From: JALOBO01 sp023228225
GTDB taxonomy: Bacteria > Bacillota > Clostridia > Christensenellales > UBA1242
NCBI GenBank assembly: GCA_041663585.1
Contig: JBAYMN010000021.1
Coordinates: forward strand, 1 to 16,212
Direction: 5' to 3'
Length of the DNA stretch: 16,212 nucleotides
Below, piece after piece: positions 8,450-14,645 of this stretch; position 1 is the stretch's first letter; each line of letters begins with the position of its first letter. The notes beneath the pieces are model-generated. The model saw only the letters and a program-made list of their open reading frames with translations, was not told where the DNA came from and did not search any database. Position numbers and translations under genes: made by a program.

Positions 8450-8577
8450 TTTTCGCTTGTCTAACGGACAATAGAAACTAATAGAAACTTAGTGAAAAAT
8501 TTAATATGTGTTTTATTTGAATGTTATTTCAAAAAATCAGAAATATATAATTTTTATATTCTGCTTCCATATGGCAA
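8450..8577. other. Intergenic region dense in small repeats and hairpins
   Basis: Downstream of gap there is a small hairpin TTGTC-TAACG-GACAA (8457-8471) and two tandem copies of AATAGAAACT (8470-8479 and 8480-8489). An inverted repeat TTTGAA/TTCAAA follows (about 8516-8533), then an imperfect stem from CAG at 8538 to CTG at 8563 with two bulges. None has a T-tract on the + strand, so no clear terminator for gap is visible. A near-palindrome centred on CCATATGG (8561-8581) runs into the tandem duplication that follows. Confidence 0.6.
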
Positions 8578-8637
8578 GCGGAATAATATTTGACACAAAC
8601 GCACTATGCGGAATAATATTTGACACAAACGCACTAT
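8578..8637 (+). repeat. Perfect 30-bp tandem duplication carrying two -35 boxes
   Basis: Positions 8578-8607 and 8608-8637 are identical 30-mers, each starting GCGGAATAAT and ending AACGCACTAT and each containing TTGACA (8590-8595 and 8620-8625). The second copy supplies the -35 box of the promoter of the zinc-ribbon/TM2 gene. The first places an identical -35 one unit upstream, with only a poor -10 candidate (TAATAT at an 18-bp spacing). Confidence 0.95.
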
Positions 8638-8648
8638 TTTGATATACT
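8620..8648 (+). promoter_or_regulatory. Near-consensus promoter of the TM2-mnmA unit
   Basis: A perfect TTGACA (8620-8625) and TATACT (8643-8648) are separated by 17 bp. Transcription would begin near 8655, giving a very short leader that is almost only the AGGAG ribosome site (8657-8661) before the ATG at 8669. Confidence 0.88.
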
Positions 8649-8668
8649 AATATTCTAGGAGTAAAAGT

Positions 8669-9319
8669 ATGATAAAATGCCCGAGATGTAAACAACTAAT
8701 AGACTTACATTCTAGCAAATGTTCTAAGTGCGGGCTTAAAACAACTCAAATTTTATTAGCATCAAATAAAGAAGCGGTAAAAGTTTTAAAAACTAGACGC
8801 AAAAATGAAAATGCACATATAAAACACATTAAACAAATAGTAAAACCATTAGATGAGCAGATAAAAGAAACTAAAAAATTATACAAATTTGCTGAAAATG
8901 AAAAAGAAAAAAATGCTCTTGCATATAAATTGAATGACCTTAGAATTGAACGACATAATACTATTGCAAAAATTAATCGCGAAAATTATGAAGCGATTTA
9001 TTTTACAACTTTAATTCCTAGTGATATATCAAGAAAAAAATTAATTTTATATGTTTGTTTGCTTGGTTGTTTTGGCGCACATGCTTTTTATGTAGGAAGA
9101 ATGTGGCGTGGAATTATTATTACAGCACTTTGGTGTGTGTTTTTAATTGGATTTTTCTATTTTCAGTACTTCACAATAAACAATGAATTTTTGGTATATT
9201 TGTTTGGTGATATTTACACAATGAGTGGAGCGGTTGCGGTTATTTTAGTAGTTAATGACCTTATTAGAATTTTATTAAATAAATACAAAATACCTGTAAA
9301 AATTCCGCCAGAAAAATAG
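8669..9319 (+). CDS. Zinc-ribbon, coiled-coil and TM2-domain membrane protein
   Basis: The 216-residue protein has three parts. Residues 4-21 form a zinc ribbon with CxxC pairs at Cys4/Cys7 and Cys18/Cys21. Residues about 33-105 are a highly charged helix, probably a coiled coil. From about 123 there is a TM2 domain whose signature is visible in GCFGAHAFYVGRMWRGI (133-149), with hydrophobic segments at about 125-137, 147-166 and 183-203 and a closing NDLIRILLNKYKIP. TM2 proteins are small membrane proteins with no general biochemical role, so none is claimed. It starts the unit that continues into mnmA: the stop lies 7 nt before the mnmA ATG, and the mnmA ribosome site overlaps its last codons. 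Confidence 0.85.
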   Translation: MIKCPRCKQLIDLHSSKCSKCGLKTTQILLASNKEAVKVLKTRRKNENAHIKHIKQIVKPLDEQIKETKKLYKFAENEKEKNALAYKLNDLRIERHNTIAKINRENYEAIYFTTLIPSDISRKKLILYVCLLGCFGAHAFYVGRMWRGIIITALWCVFLIGFFYFQYFTINNEFLVYLFGDIYTMSGAVAVILVVNDLIRILLNKYKIPVKIPPEK

Positions 9320-9326
9320 AGGTTAC

Positions 9327-10400
9327 ATGAAACAGACTGTTGTTGTTGGAATGAGTGGTGGCGTTGATTCATCTGTCGCCGCATTATTATTAAAAGAGCA
9401 AGGCTATGAAGTAGTCGGCCTTTTTATGAATAACTGGGACGAAAAAGTAAATAGTCAGTGTACAGCAGAAGCCGATTATGAAGATGTAAAAAGAGTATGC
9501 GGAATAATAGGAATGCCATATTACACTGTCAATTTTCAAAAAGAATATATGGACAGAGTATTTACTGATTTTTTGGAAGAATACAAAAAAGGAAGAACTC
9601 CAAATCCCGATGTTCTTTGCAATCGTGAAATTAAATTTGGACCTTTTTTAGATTTTGCCAAAAAAATAGGTGCGGATTATATTGCAACAGGGCATTACTC
9701 GGGTATATTACACACTCCCGAATATTCATATCTTTTAAAAGCCTTAGACCAAACCAAAGATCAAACATATTTTTTAAATCAACTAAATCAAGCACAGTTA
9801 AAAAATGTGCTATTTCCACTACAAAATATTATGAAAACTGAGGTAAGAAAAATTGCGTTGACACACAAACTATCTACTGCCACAAAAAAAGATTCAACAG
9901 GAATTTGTTTTATAGGCGAGCGTAATTTTAAAAACTTTTTACGAGGGTATATTCCCGCTGTACCAGGCGAAATTTGTACAATGCAAGGTAAAATTATAGG
10001 CGAGCATAGCGGACTTATGTTCTACACTTTGGGGCAAAGACGCGGACTAAACATTGGCGGTGTAAAAGGCGAGCAAGAAGGGCGTTGGTTTGTAGTTAAA
10101 AAAGATTTACAAAATAATATACTATATGTTTCAAAGGGCGATGAAAGTATTCTTTATGGGGCGGGAGCAGTATCTTATAAATTTAATTGGATACCTTGTC
10201 CACCAATCGATACAGAATTTGAATGTACTGCAAAATTTAGATATCGCCAGACAGAGCAAGATGTAAAAGTAAAAATTTTAGATAATCGCATAGAAGTTGT
10301 TGCCAAACAACCTCAGCGTGCAATTACAGAAGGGCAATGGGTCGTGTTATATCAAGGCGATAAGTGTATTGGTGGCGGAATTATTGAAGAAAGATTATAA
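9327..10400 (+). CDS. mnmA: tRNA-specific 2-thiouridylase MnmA
   Basis: MnmA activates the wobble uridine (U34) of tRNAs for Lys, Glu and Gln with ATP and transfers sulfur to give 2-thiouridine. The 357-residue protein is of normal family length. It has the PP-loop SGGVDSS at residues 10-16, the first catalytic cysteine Cys98 in PNPDVLCNREIKF and the second, Cys194, in STGICFIGER, followed by the central and C-terminal beta-barrel domains (GEHSGLMFYTLGQRRGL, then the end region QPQRAITEGQWVVLYQG). All catalytic residues are present. It is translated from the transcript of the TM2 gene just upstream. No cysteine desulfurase gene, the usual sulfur donor, is in the window. Confidence 0.97.
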   Translation: MKQTVVVGMSGGVDSSVAALLLKEQGYEVVGLFMNNWDEKVNSQCTAEADYEDVKRVCGIIGMPYYTVNFQKEYMDRVFTDFLEEYKKGRTPNPDVLCNREIKFGPFLDFAKKIGADYIATGHYSGILHTPEYSYLLKALDQTKDQTYFLNQLNQAQLKNVLFPLQNIMKTEVRKIALTHKLSTATKKDSTGICFIGERNFKNFLRGYIPAVPGEICTMQGKIIGEHSGLMFYTLGQRRGLNIGGVKGEQEGRWFVVKKDLQNNILYVSKGDESILYGAGAVSYKFNWIPCPPIDTEFECTAKFRYRQTEQDVKVKILDNRIEVVAKQPQRAITEGQWVVLYQGDKCIGGGIIEERL

Positions 10401-10416
10401 AAAAATATCTAAACTA

Positions 10417-10445
10417 TGTACAAATTAACTAATCTATGTTATAAT
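10417..10445 (+). promoter_or_regulatory. Extended -10 promoter of the Ppx/GppA-like/MreB-like unit
   Basis: TATAAT (10440-10445) has a TG extension at 10437-10438 and a partial -35 box, TGTACA (10417-10422), at 17 bp. The start point would be near 10452. The box lies between two copies of a 13-bp direct repeat (see the separate entry). Confidence 0.65.
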
Positions 10446-10466
10446 TTGTGAGAAAATTAACTAATC
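10422..10466 (+). repeat. 13-bp direct repeat bracketing the -10 box (possible operator)
   Basis: AAATTAACTAATC occurs at 10422-10434, inside the promoter spacer, and again exactly at 10454-10466, just after the expected start point. The offset of 32 bp is close to three helical turns, which would place the two sites on the same face of the DNA. A dimeric regulator is a plausible reader, but this is inference. Confidence 0.7.
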
Positions 10467-10482
10467 AAGGGGTACTAAGACA

Positions 10483-12003
10483 TTGGAAAAAGTAGGAATA
10501 TTAGAAATTTCGGAAAAGTATGTTAAATTAATGATGGCAACGGTTACTGACAACGGATATTTTGTCGTTTCCGATGAAATTGAAAAACCATTGAATATAG
10601 GAAAACAACTTTCCGAAGATGGAGTTATAAAATCAGGTGAAATAACTGATTTAGCAAAAATATTAAAACTTTACAGAAGAATGTGCGAAATAAACAAAAT
10701 AACAAAATTATATGGGATTGTTGCTTCTTCAATAAAAAATGCAAAAAATCAACGCAGTTTTATAGAAGAAATTAATGCTTCCGCAGGTATTAACTTTAAA
10801 ATTATTACCGAAACCGAAGAATTAAATTATATTTATACAGGTATTATTAGGACTATGGATATTCCTAAGGGTCTTATTATGCAAGTAAACGATAATTCGA
10901 CATCATTTATTTTATATAACCGTCGTAATATTTTAGCACAAGAAATGCTTCCGATAGGTGCTTTAACACTTAGCGAAATGTTTGGAGATTGTGGTTTACA
11001 GCCACAAGAGCAATGTACTAAAATTAAAGAATATTTTATTACAGAATTAAAAAAACTTGAATGGTTTACTCAATTAGAACCGGATTACTCCTTTATCGGT
11101 GTTGGTGATATCTTTTCCGATATGTCAAAAATTAGTCGAAAAGTTAGAAGATATCCGCTTGATAAAACACACAATTACAATATGTCAAGTATTGATTTTA
11201 ATGCGGTTTATGATATCATAAAAGTACTAGATTTAGATAAAGCCAAAAAATTAAAAGGTATTTCCGAAGACCGTGCAGATACATTTGCAAGCGGTCTTGC
11301 TATGATAAAAGCGGTTTTAGAATATATTAATATAGAAAATATTTCTGTTTCCGCTTACGGGTTACGCGAAGGAGCGTTGTTTAATTTTGCTTCTCCAAGT
11401 TTAATGGAAAAGCCGATTAATGATGTTTTGGGCGGTAGCCTTGCCACCTTAGTTAAGTTTTATGAGGGTGAATTTTCTAATGCTGATAATGTGTATAATT
11501 TATCAATAATATTATTTAGACAATTACGATTACTACACAAATTACCGCGTGGTTATATAAAAGTGTTAAGAATTGCTTCAAGTTTGCATGATGCAGGTTT
11601 AAGAATTAGCTATTATGATCATCAAAAAACTTGTTATAATGTAATATTAAATTCAGATATATATGGCGCTACTCATCGCGAAATCATACTTGGTGCCTTT
11701 GTTGCGTCCTCGCAGAATTCTGATGATTTTAATGTTTCGGAATGGGTAAGATACAAAGATATTATATTAGAAGAAGATTTAGAGGCAGTTAAAAAATTAA
11801 GCATTATTATTAAAATTGCCGAAAGTTTAGACAGGACAAGCGCAGGACTTATTAAAGATATAAATTGTGATGTTTTGGGCGATTCTGTTATAATGAAGAC
11901 AATCGTTGATGAAAATAGCGATGCATCAATTGAAATTATGGACGCTACATTAGCCATGAGTGATTTTAAAAAAGCATATAAAAAGAACCTTGAAATACTG
12001 TAA
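10483..12003 (+). CDS. Ppx/GppA-like phosphatase-family protein, degenerate nucleotide site
   Basis: The 506-residue protein follows the exopolyphosphatase/(p)ppGpp phosphatase layout: an actin-like N-terminal half and a C-terminal HD-like helical half. Clear family marks are a counterpart of the catalytic Glu region (TETEELNYIY, Glu112/113), LPIGALTLSEMF (156-167), GISEDRADTFASG (259-271) and SAYGLREGALF (290-300). LHDAG near 368 and DHQKTCYNVILNSD match the HD domain. The phosphate-binding loops are not normal: the first (usually DIGSNS) reads EISEKY at 8-13, and the second (usually DIGGGSTE) reads QVNDNSTSF at 134-142, losing the acidic residue and the glycines. Normal phosphatase activity is therefore doubtful, and a regulatory role is possible. 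It uses a TTG start, supported by AAGGGG (10467-10472). The MreB-like gene follows after 32 nt in the same unit. Confidence 0.85.
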   Translation: MEKVGILEISEKYVKLMMATVTDNGYFVVSDEIEKPLNIGKQLSEDGVIKSGEITDLAKILKLYRRMCEINKITKLYGIVASSIKNAKNQRSFIEEINASAGINFKIITETEELNYIYTGIIRTMDIPKGLIMQVNDNSTSFILYNRRNILAQEMLPIGALTLSEMFGDCGLQPQEQCTKIKEYFITELKKLEWFTQLEPDYSFIGVGDIFSDMSKISRKVRRYPLDKTHNYNMSSIDFNAVYDIIKVLDLDKAKKLKGISEDRADTFASGLAMIKAVLEYINIENISVSAYGLREGALFNFASPSLMEKPINDVLGGSLATLVKFYEGEFSNADNVYNLSIILFRQLRLLHKLPRGYIKVLRIASSLHDAGLRISYYDHQKTCYNVILNSDIYGATHREIILGAFVASSQNSDDFNVSEWVRYKDIILEEDLEAVKKLSIIIKIAESLDRTSAGLIKDINCDVLGDSVIMKTIVDENSDASIEIMDATLAMSDFKKAYKKNLEIL

Positions 12004-12035
12004 AATAAAAAATTAGATTTTAGAGGAAATTGAAT

Positions 12036-13043
12036 ATGGCACTTTTAGAATTGGCAATTGAATTAGGAGCAAGTAATACTGTAATCTTTAAAAGGGGTAG
12101 CGGTATTGTACTTAGGGAGCCATCTTACATTGTGGTAGATGATATTAATCACCCAAACACAGCAATTGCAGTAGGTTATGGCGCTAAAAAAATGGTGGGC
12201 AAAACATCTGATGATGTATTTGTTGTTAATCCTATTAGTGAAGGAGTTATATCTAATCCGGCTGCCACAGCACTTATGCTTAGAGAGTTCTTAACAAAAG
12301 TTTTAGATGGCAATATTTTTAGAGAACGCATTAAAGCAGTGCTGGTAATTCCTTGTGGCCTTGAAAATAAATCTAAAAATATGTTGCAAAGACTTATGTT
12401 TAATTTAGGAATTAATGAGTGTTATTTTGTTCCATCTCCGCTTGCCTGCGCCGCAAACTTTACCGATTTACAAAATTCGGGTTTATCGGCTGTTATGGTA
12501 AATATTGGTGGGTCAGTTACTGATATTGCGGCTGTTAACAATAATAATATTTTATACGGATTTTCTATGTCAGTTGGCGGAAATCATATGGACGAAGCAA
12601 TTTGTGATTATGTACAAGAAAATTTTAAAGTATTGATTAGTCAAGTGGTTGCTGAAAAGGTAAAATTAGAGGCAGGCAGTTTATATGATAATGATGGTGC
12701 TAGCGTTGAATTTAGTGGAGCAGACAATGAAAATAAAAATCCACATGTTGATGTTATTTCTGCATATGATATTAAACAAGCGGTAGAACCTTTTTATGAT
12801 ATGATTATAGAAGGTGTTGAAACAATTATTAATAAATGTTCGCCCGATGTGGTAAGCGATATTGCACAAACCGGCATTTATGTTTGCGGTGGCGGTGCAA
12901 ATATTACAGGCTTAGATACATATTTTGCAAAAAAATTATCTTTACCTGTACATATTTCGGAAGAACCTCACAATGTAGCCACAAGAGGACTTGGTAAATT
13001 ACTTTCAAATCCGGAAGTACTAGCAAAAGTTATAAAGAAATAG
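12036..13043 (+). CDS. MreB-family actin-like protein, divergent nucleotide site
   Basis: MreB proteins form membrane-bound actin-like filaments that guide cell-wall synthesis in rods. This 335-residue protein has normal length and a recognisable course: ELAIELGASNTVIF (phosphate loop 1, usually DLGTANT) and PSYIVVDD. Then come INP-like VVNPISEGVISN, VLVIPCG, MVNIGGSVTDIAAV (phosphate loop 2, usually DIGGGTTE) and VAEKVKLEAGSL. The end shows IYVCGGGANITGLDTYFAKKLSLPVHISEEPHN. Both loops are altered: Asp to Glu with GT to GA in the first, Asp to Asn with GGG to GGS in the second. It is probably a paralogue rather than the main MreB, since mreC and mreD do not follow. The ATG at 12036 has GAGGAA (12023-12028) at 7 nt and is preferred over an in-frame TTG at 12030. 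It shares the transcript of the Ppx/GppA-like gene and ends at a strong terminator. Confidence 0.88.
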   Translation: MALLELAIELGASNTVIFKRGSGIVLREPSYIVVDDINHPNTAIAVGYGAKKMVGKTSDDVFVVNPISEGVISNPAATALMLREFLTKVLDGNIFRERIKAVLVIPCGLENKSKNMLQRLMFNLGINECYFVPSPLACAANFTDLQNSGLSAVMVNIGGSVTDIAAVNNNNILYGFSMSVGGNHMDEAICDYVQENFKVLISQVVAEKVKLEAGSLYDNDGASVEFSGADNENKNPHVDVISAYDIKQAVEPFYDMIIEGVETIINKCSPDVVSDIAQTGIYVCGGGANITGLDTYFAKKLSLPVHISEEPHNVATRGLGKLLSNPEVLAKVIKK

Positions 13044-13092
13044 TAAATTGATTTAGATTATAATAACTAAATATTCTTATTTTATTATTATG

Positions 13093-13117
13093 CTTGCAGT
13101 AACCTGCAAGTTTTTTT
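13093..13117 (+). terminator. Intrinsic terminator after the MreB-like gene
   Basis: CTTGCAG (13093-13099) and CTGCAAG (13104-13110) form a perfect 7-bp stem with a TAAC tetraloop, followed directly by seven T (13111-13117). It separates the Ppx/GppA-like/MreB-like unit from minDE. Confidence 0.92.
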
Positions 13118-13172
13118 GAAATAAACAAAAAACGATACTATTATTTATTTTTTGGCAAAATAATATGACTTA

Positions 13173-13200
13173 TTGCTAGTATTAGTATTTATTATATAAG
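13173..13200 (+). promoter_or_regulatory. Possible promoter of minDE
   Basis: TTGCTA (13173-13178) and TATAAG (13195-13200) are separated by 16 bp. Other AT-rich -10 candidates overlap, so the exact boxes are uncertain. A promoter is expected here because a terminator lies just upstream. Confidence 0.4.
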
Positions 13201-13224
13201 TAGATTATAATTTTGGGGGTGTTT

Positions 13225-14019
13225 ATGGCACGCAAAATTGTGCTTACCAGTGGTAAAGGTGGAGTTGGTAAAACTACAATCTGTGCAAATCTGGGTGCTA
13301 CGCTGGCTTCAAAAGGCTTACGCGTAGCATTACTTGATATTGATATTGGGCTTAATAATTTAGATGTTGTAATGGGCGTAGAAAACAAAGTCGTTTATGA
13401 TATTGTTGATGTCATAAGTGGAAAGTGTCGTGCAAAACAGGCACTTATCCAAGATTATAAATATCCATCGCTTTATGTTATGCCATCTGCCCACACTTAC
13501 CTAAAAGAAAGTATAACAGGAGAACACATAAAGATTGTTGTAGACAACTTGGCGGAAACTTTTGATTATGTGCTTATTGATTGCCCCGCAGGTATTGATT
13601 TAGGCTTTCATCGTGCGGTTTCTGCGGCAAGTGAAGCGATTGTTGTTACAACTCCACATATTTCTGCAATTCGCGATGCTGACAAAGTATTTACAATATT
13701 AAGAAGTTATAATTTGATTTCTACTTCACTGGTTATAAACCGAGTGCGTGGGGATTTAATTTTAGAAAAAGAAATGCTCTCAGTTGATGATATTTCTAAA
13801 TTATTAAAAGAAAAGTTGGTAGGAACAATTCCAGAAGATGATGAAATATCTACTATGATTTTAGAGGGTGGCACCATTAGTAGAATTTCTGAATGTCGTA
13901 TGGCATTTGATATGCTTGCAAACAATATTCATTTTGGTACAGATTTAATTTATGATTGTACCCATAAATATAAAGGCATTATGGGAGGGCTAAGGCGTAC
14001 TTTAAAACGGAAAATTTAA
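13225..14019 (+). CDS. minD: Septum site-determining ATPase MinD
   Basis: MinD is a deviant-Walker ATPase that dimerises with ATP on the membrane and positions the division inhibitor away from midcell; MinE stimulates its ATP hydrolysis. The 264-residue protein has the deviant Walker A motif GKGGVGKTT (residues 10-18, signature Lys11 and Lys16), switch I DIDIGLNNLD (38-47) and Walker B DYVLIDCPAG (114-123). The C-terminal amphipathic membrane-targeting helix is KGIMGGLRRTLKRKI (250-264). All functional elements are intact. The ATG at 13225 places methionine next to the conserved start of the family and has a GGGGGTG site (13215-13221). An in-frame TTG at 13213 would put the start inside that site. 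MinE follows after 30 nt. MinC, the usual partner gene before minD, is absent from this window. Confidence 0.96.
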   Translation: MARKIVLTSGKGGVGKTTICANLGATLASKGLRVALLDIDIGLNNLDVVMGVENKVVYDIVDVISGKCRAKQALIQDYKYPSLYVMPSAHTYLKESITGEHIKIVVDNLAETFDYVLIDCPAGIDLGFHRAVSAASEAIVVTTPHISAIRDADKVFTILRSYNLISTSLVINRVRGDLILEKEMLSVDDISKLLKEKLVGTIPEDDEISTMILEGGTISRISECRMAFDMLANNIHFGTDLIYDCTHKYKGIMGGLRRTLKRKI

Positions 14020-14049
14020 ATTTATTTTATATTATTAAGGAGGCTTATA

Positions 14050-14298
14050 ATGCTAACAGCAAAAAACACGCAAAAAGGTGTAAATAGACTAAAAAATGTA
14101 TTGCTTTCAGATAAATTTACAAATCCGGAAAGACTAAATGAAGTAATTAAAAGCGACATTTTGTATGTGCTTAAAAATTATATGGATATTGATACCGATG
14201 ATATAAAACTAAATTTCACTCTTAATGATGATGGCAATTATCAGTTAAGACTTTCAGCCTCGTGTAAACGACTAAAACTTTTGCAAGCAATTCTTTAA
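14050..14298 (+). CDS. minE: Cell-division topological specificity factor MinE
   Basis: MinE binds membrane-bound MinD, displaces its partner and triggers ATP hydrolysis, which produces pole-to-pole oscillation or gradients. The 82-residue protein has typical length: an N-terminal MinD-interacting region with NRLKNVLLSDKF (12-23), the helix ending in VLKNYMDIDTDDIKLNF (40-56), and a C-terminal beta segment for dimerisation (LNDDGNYQLRLSASC). AAGGAGG lies immediately upstream at good spacing, predicting strong translation. It is co-transcribed with minD. After its stop there is no clear T-tracted hairpin; instead a 347-bp gap with other structures follows. Confidence 0.93.
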   Translation: MLTAKNTQKGVNRLKNVLLSDKFTNPERLNEVIKSDILYVLKNYMDIDTDDIKLNFTLNDDGNYQLRLSASCKRLKLLQAIL

Positions 14299-14356
14299 TT
14301 CCGCCTGCCTAACGGTCAAGCGAAAAGTATCACCGCCTAAAATTAATCTTTTTTTT

Positions 14357-14421
14357 ATTTGTCTTAAAACAGAACGCCTATGCAACCACAGGTGCTATCG
14401 GCAACCTTTTTTAAGACAAAT
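14357..14421. other. Compound 65-nt hairpin, candidate structured RNA
   Basis: A perfect 13-bp stem, ATTTGTCTTAAAA (14357-14369) with TTTTAAGACAAAT (14409-14421), encloses a relatively GC-rich 39-nt interior. The interior folds again: GCC (14376-14378) with GGC (14400-14402), TA (14379-14380) with TA (14396-14397), GCA (14382-14384) with TGC (14393-14395), and CC (14386-14387) with GG (14391-14392), closing on a small ACA loop with single-base and 2-nt bulges. There is no T-tract right after it on either strand, so it is not a simple terminator. I do not recognise the family and cannot tell the strand. Confidence 0.6.
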
Positions 14422-14426
14422 ATTCC

Positions 14427-14558
14427 AAAAATCTTTAATTTTATGCTACTTCACTTTTCTATTGTAAGATACAGAAAAGAACAAACTGTTGTCAAAATAG
14501 TTTGCGTAAAATGTGCAGTAGTTTAAAAATTCCTAACTTTATGCTATTTCAATTTCTT
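14427..14558 (+). repeat. Imperfect 34-bp direct repeat in the minE-spoIVFA gap
   Basis: Positions 14427-14460 and 14525-14558 align without gaps at an offset of 98 bp with 26 of 34 identical bases. The shared core is TTATGCTA-TTCA, and both copies begin AAAAAT. The two copies bracket the two small stem-loops. This may be a decayed duplication. Confidence 0.55.
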
Positions 14559-14597
14559 TCATAACAATCTTTTTTAAAATTCATTCTTATTATGCAG

Positions 14598-14626
14598 ATA
14601 TATTATTGTATTAAATCTCATATCTT
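14598..14626 (+). promoter_or_regulatory. Possible sigma-E-type promoter of the spoIVFA-spoIVFB pair
   Basis: ATATATT (14598-14604) and CATATCTT (14619-14626) are separated by 14 bp, close to the mother-cell sigma-E pattern (ATATT-like -35, CATAnnnT-like -10). This fits the known sigma-E control of spoIVF in Bacillus. An alternative sigma-A reading is TTGTAT (14606-14611) with TAATAT (14628-14633) at 16 bp. Sequence alone does not decide between them. Confidence 0.35.
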
Positions 14627-14636
14627 CTAATATGAG
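14617..14636 (+). promoter_or_regulatory. Inverted repeat overlapping the spoIVFA ribosome site
   Basis: CTCATAT (14617-14623) and ATATGAG (14630-14636) form a perfect 7-bp inverted repeat with a 6-nt centre. Its right arm includes most of the GAGG ribosome site (14634-14637), 8 nt before the ATG. If transcription starts upstream, the hairpin could mask the ribosome site; if it starts at the sigma-E-like promoter, the repeat acts only as DNA, overlapping the -10 box. Confidence 0.55.
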
Positions 14637-14645
14637 GTCATTTAT

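Larger units (their letters stand above)
14299..14645. other. 347-bp gap with multiple stem-loops, no gene seen
   Basis: I see no convincing reading frame on either strand. The gap holds a 65-nt compound hairpin (14357-14421), a CTTTTCT/AGAAAAG stem with a 12-nt loop (about 14454-14479) and a CAAACT/AGTTTG stem with an 11-nt loop (about 14483-14505). It also holds an imperfect 34-bp direct repeat and, at its end, the possible spoIVF promoter and a CTCATAT/ATATGAG stem. In related clusters rodA and other genes lie between minE and spoIVFA. It could be a structured RNA gene, a regulatory leader or the remains of a mobile element. Confidence 0.6.

Noticed and set aside
14385..14407. GGTGCTA and GGCAACC resembling pieces of the SAM-I riboswitch
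   Set aside because: In SAM-I the pieces come in the opposite order and sit in a four-way junction that is absent here. The similarity is probably chance.
14357..14421. The large hairpin as a simple terminator of minDE
   Set aside because: The stem is followed by ATTCC rather than a T-tract; the long T-run lies before the stem on the + strand.
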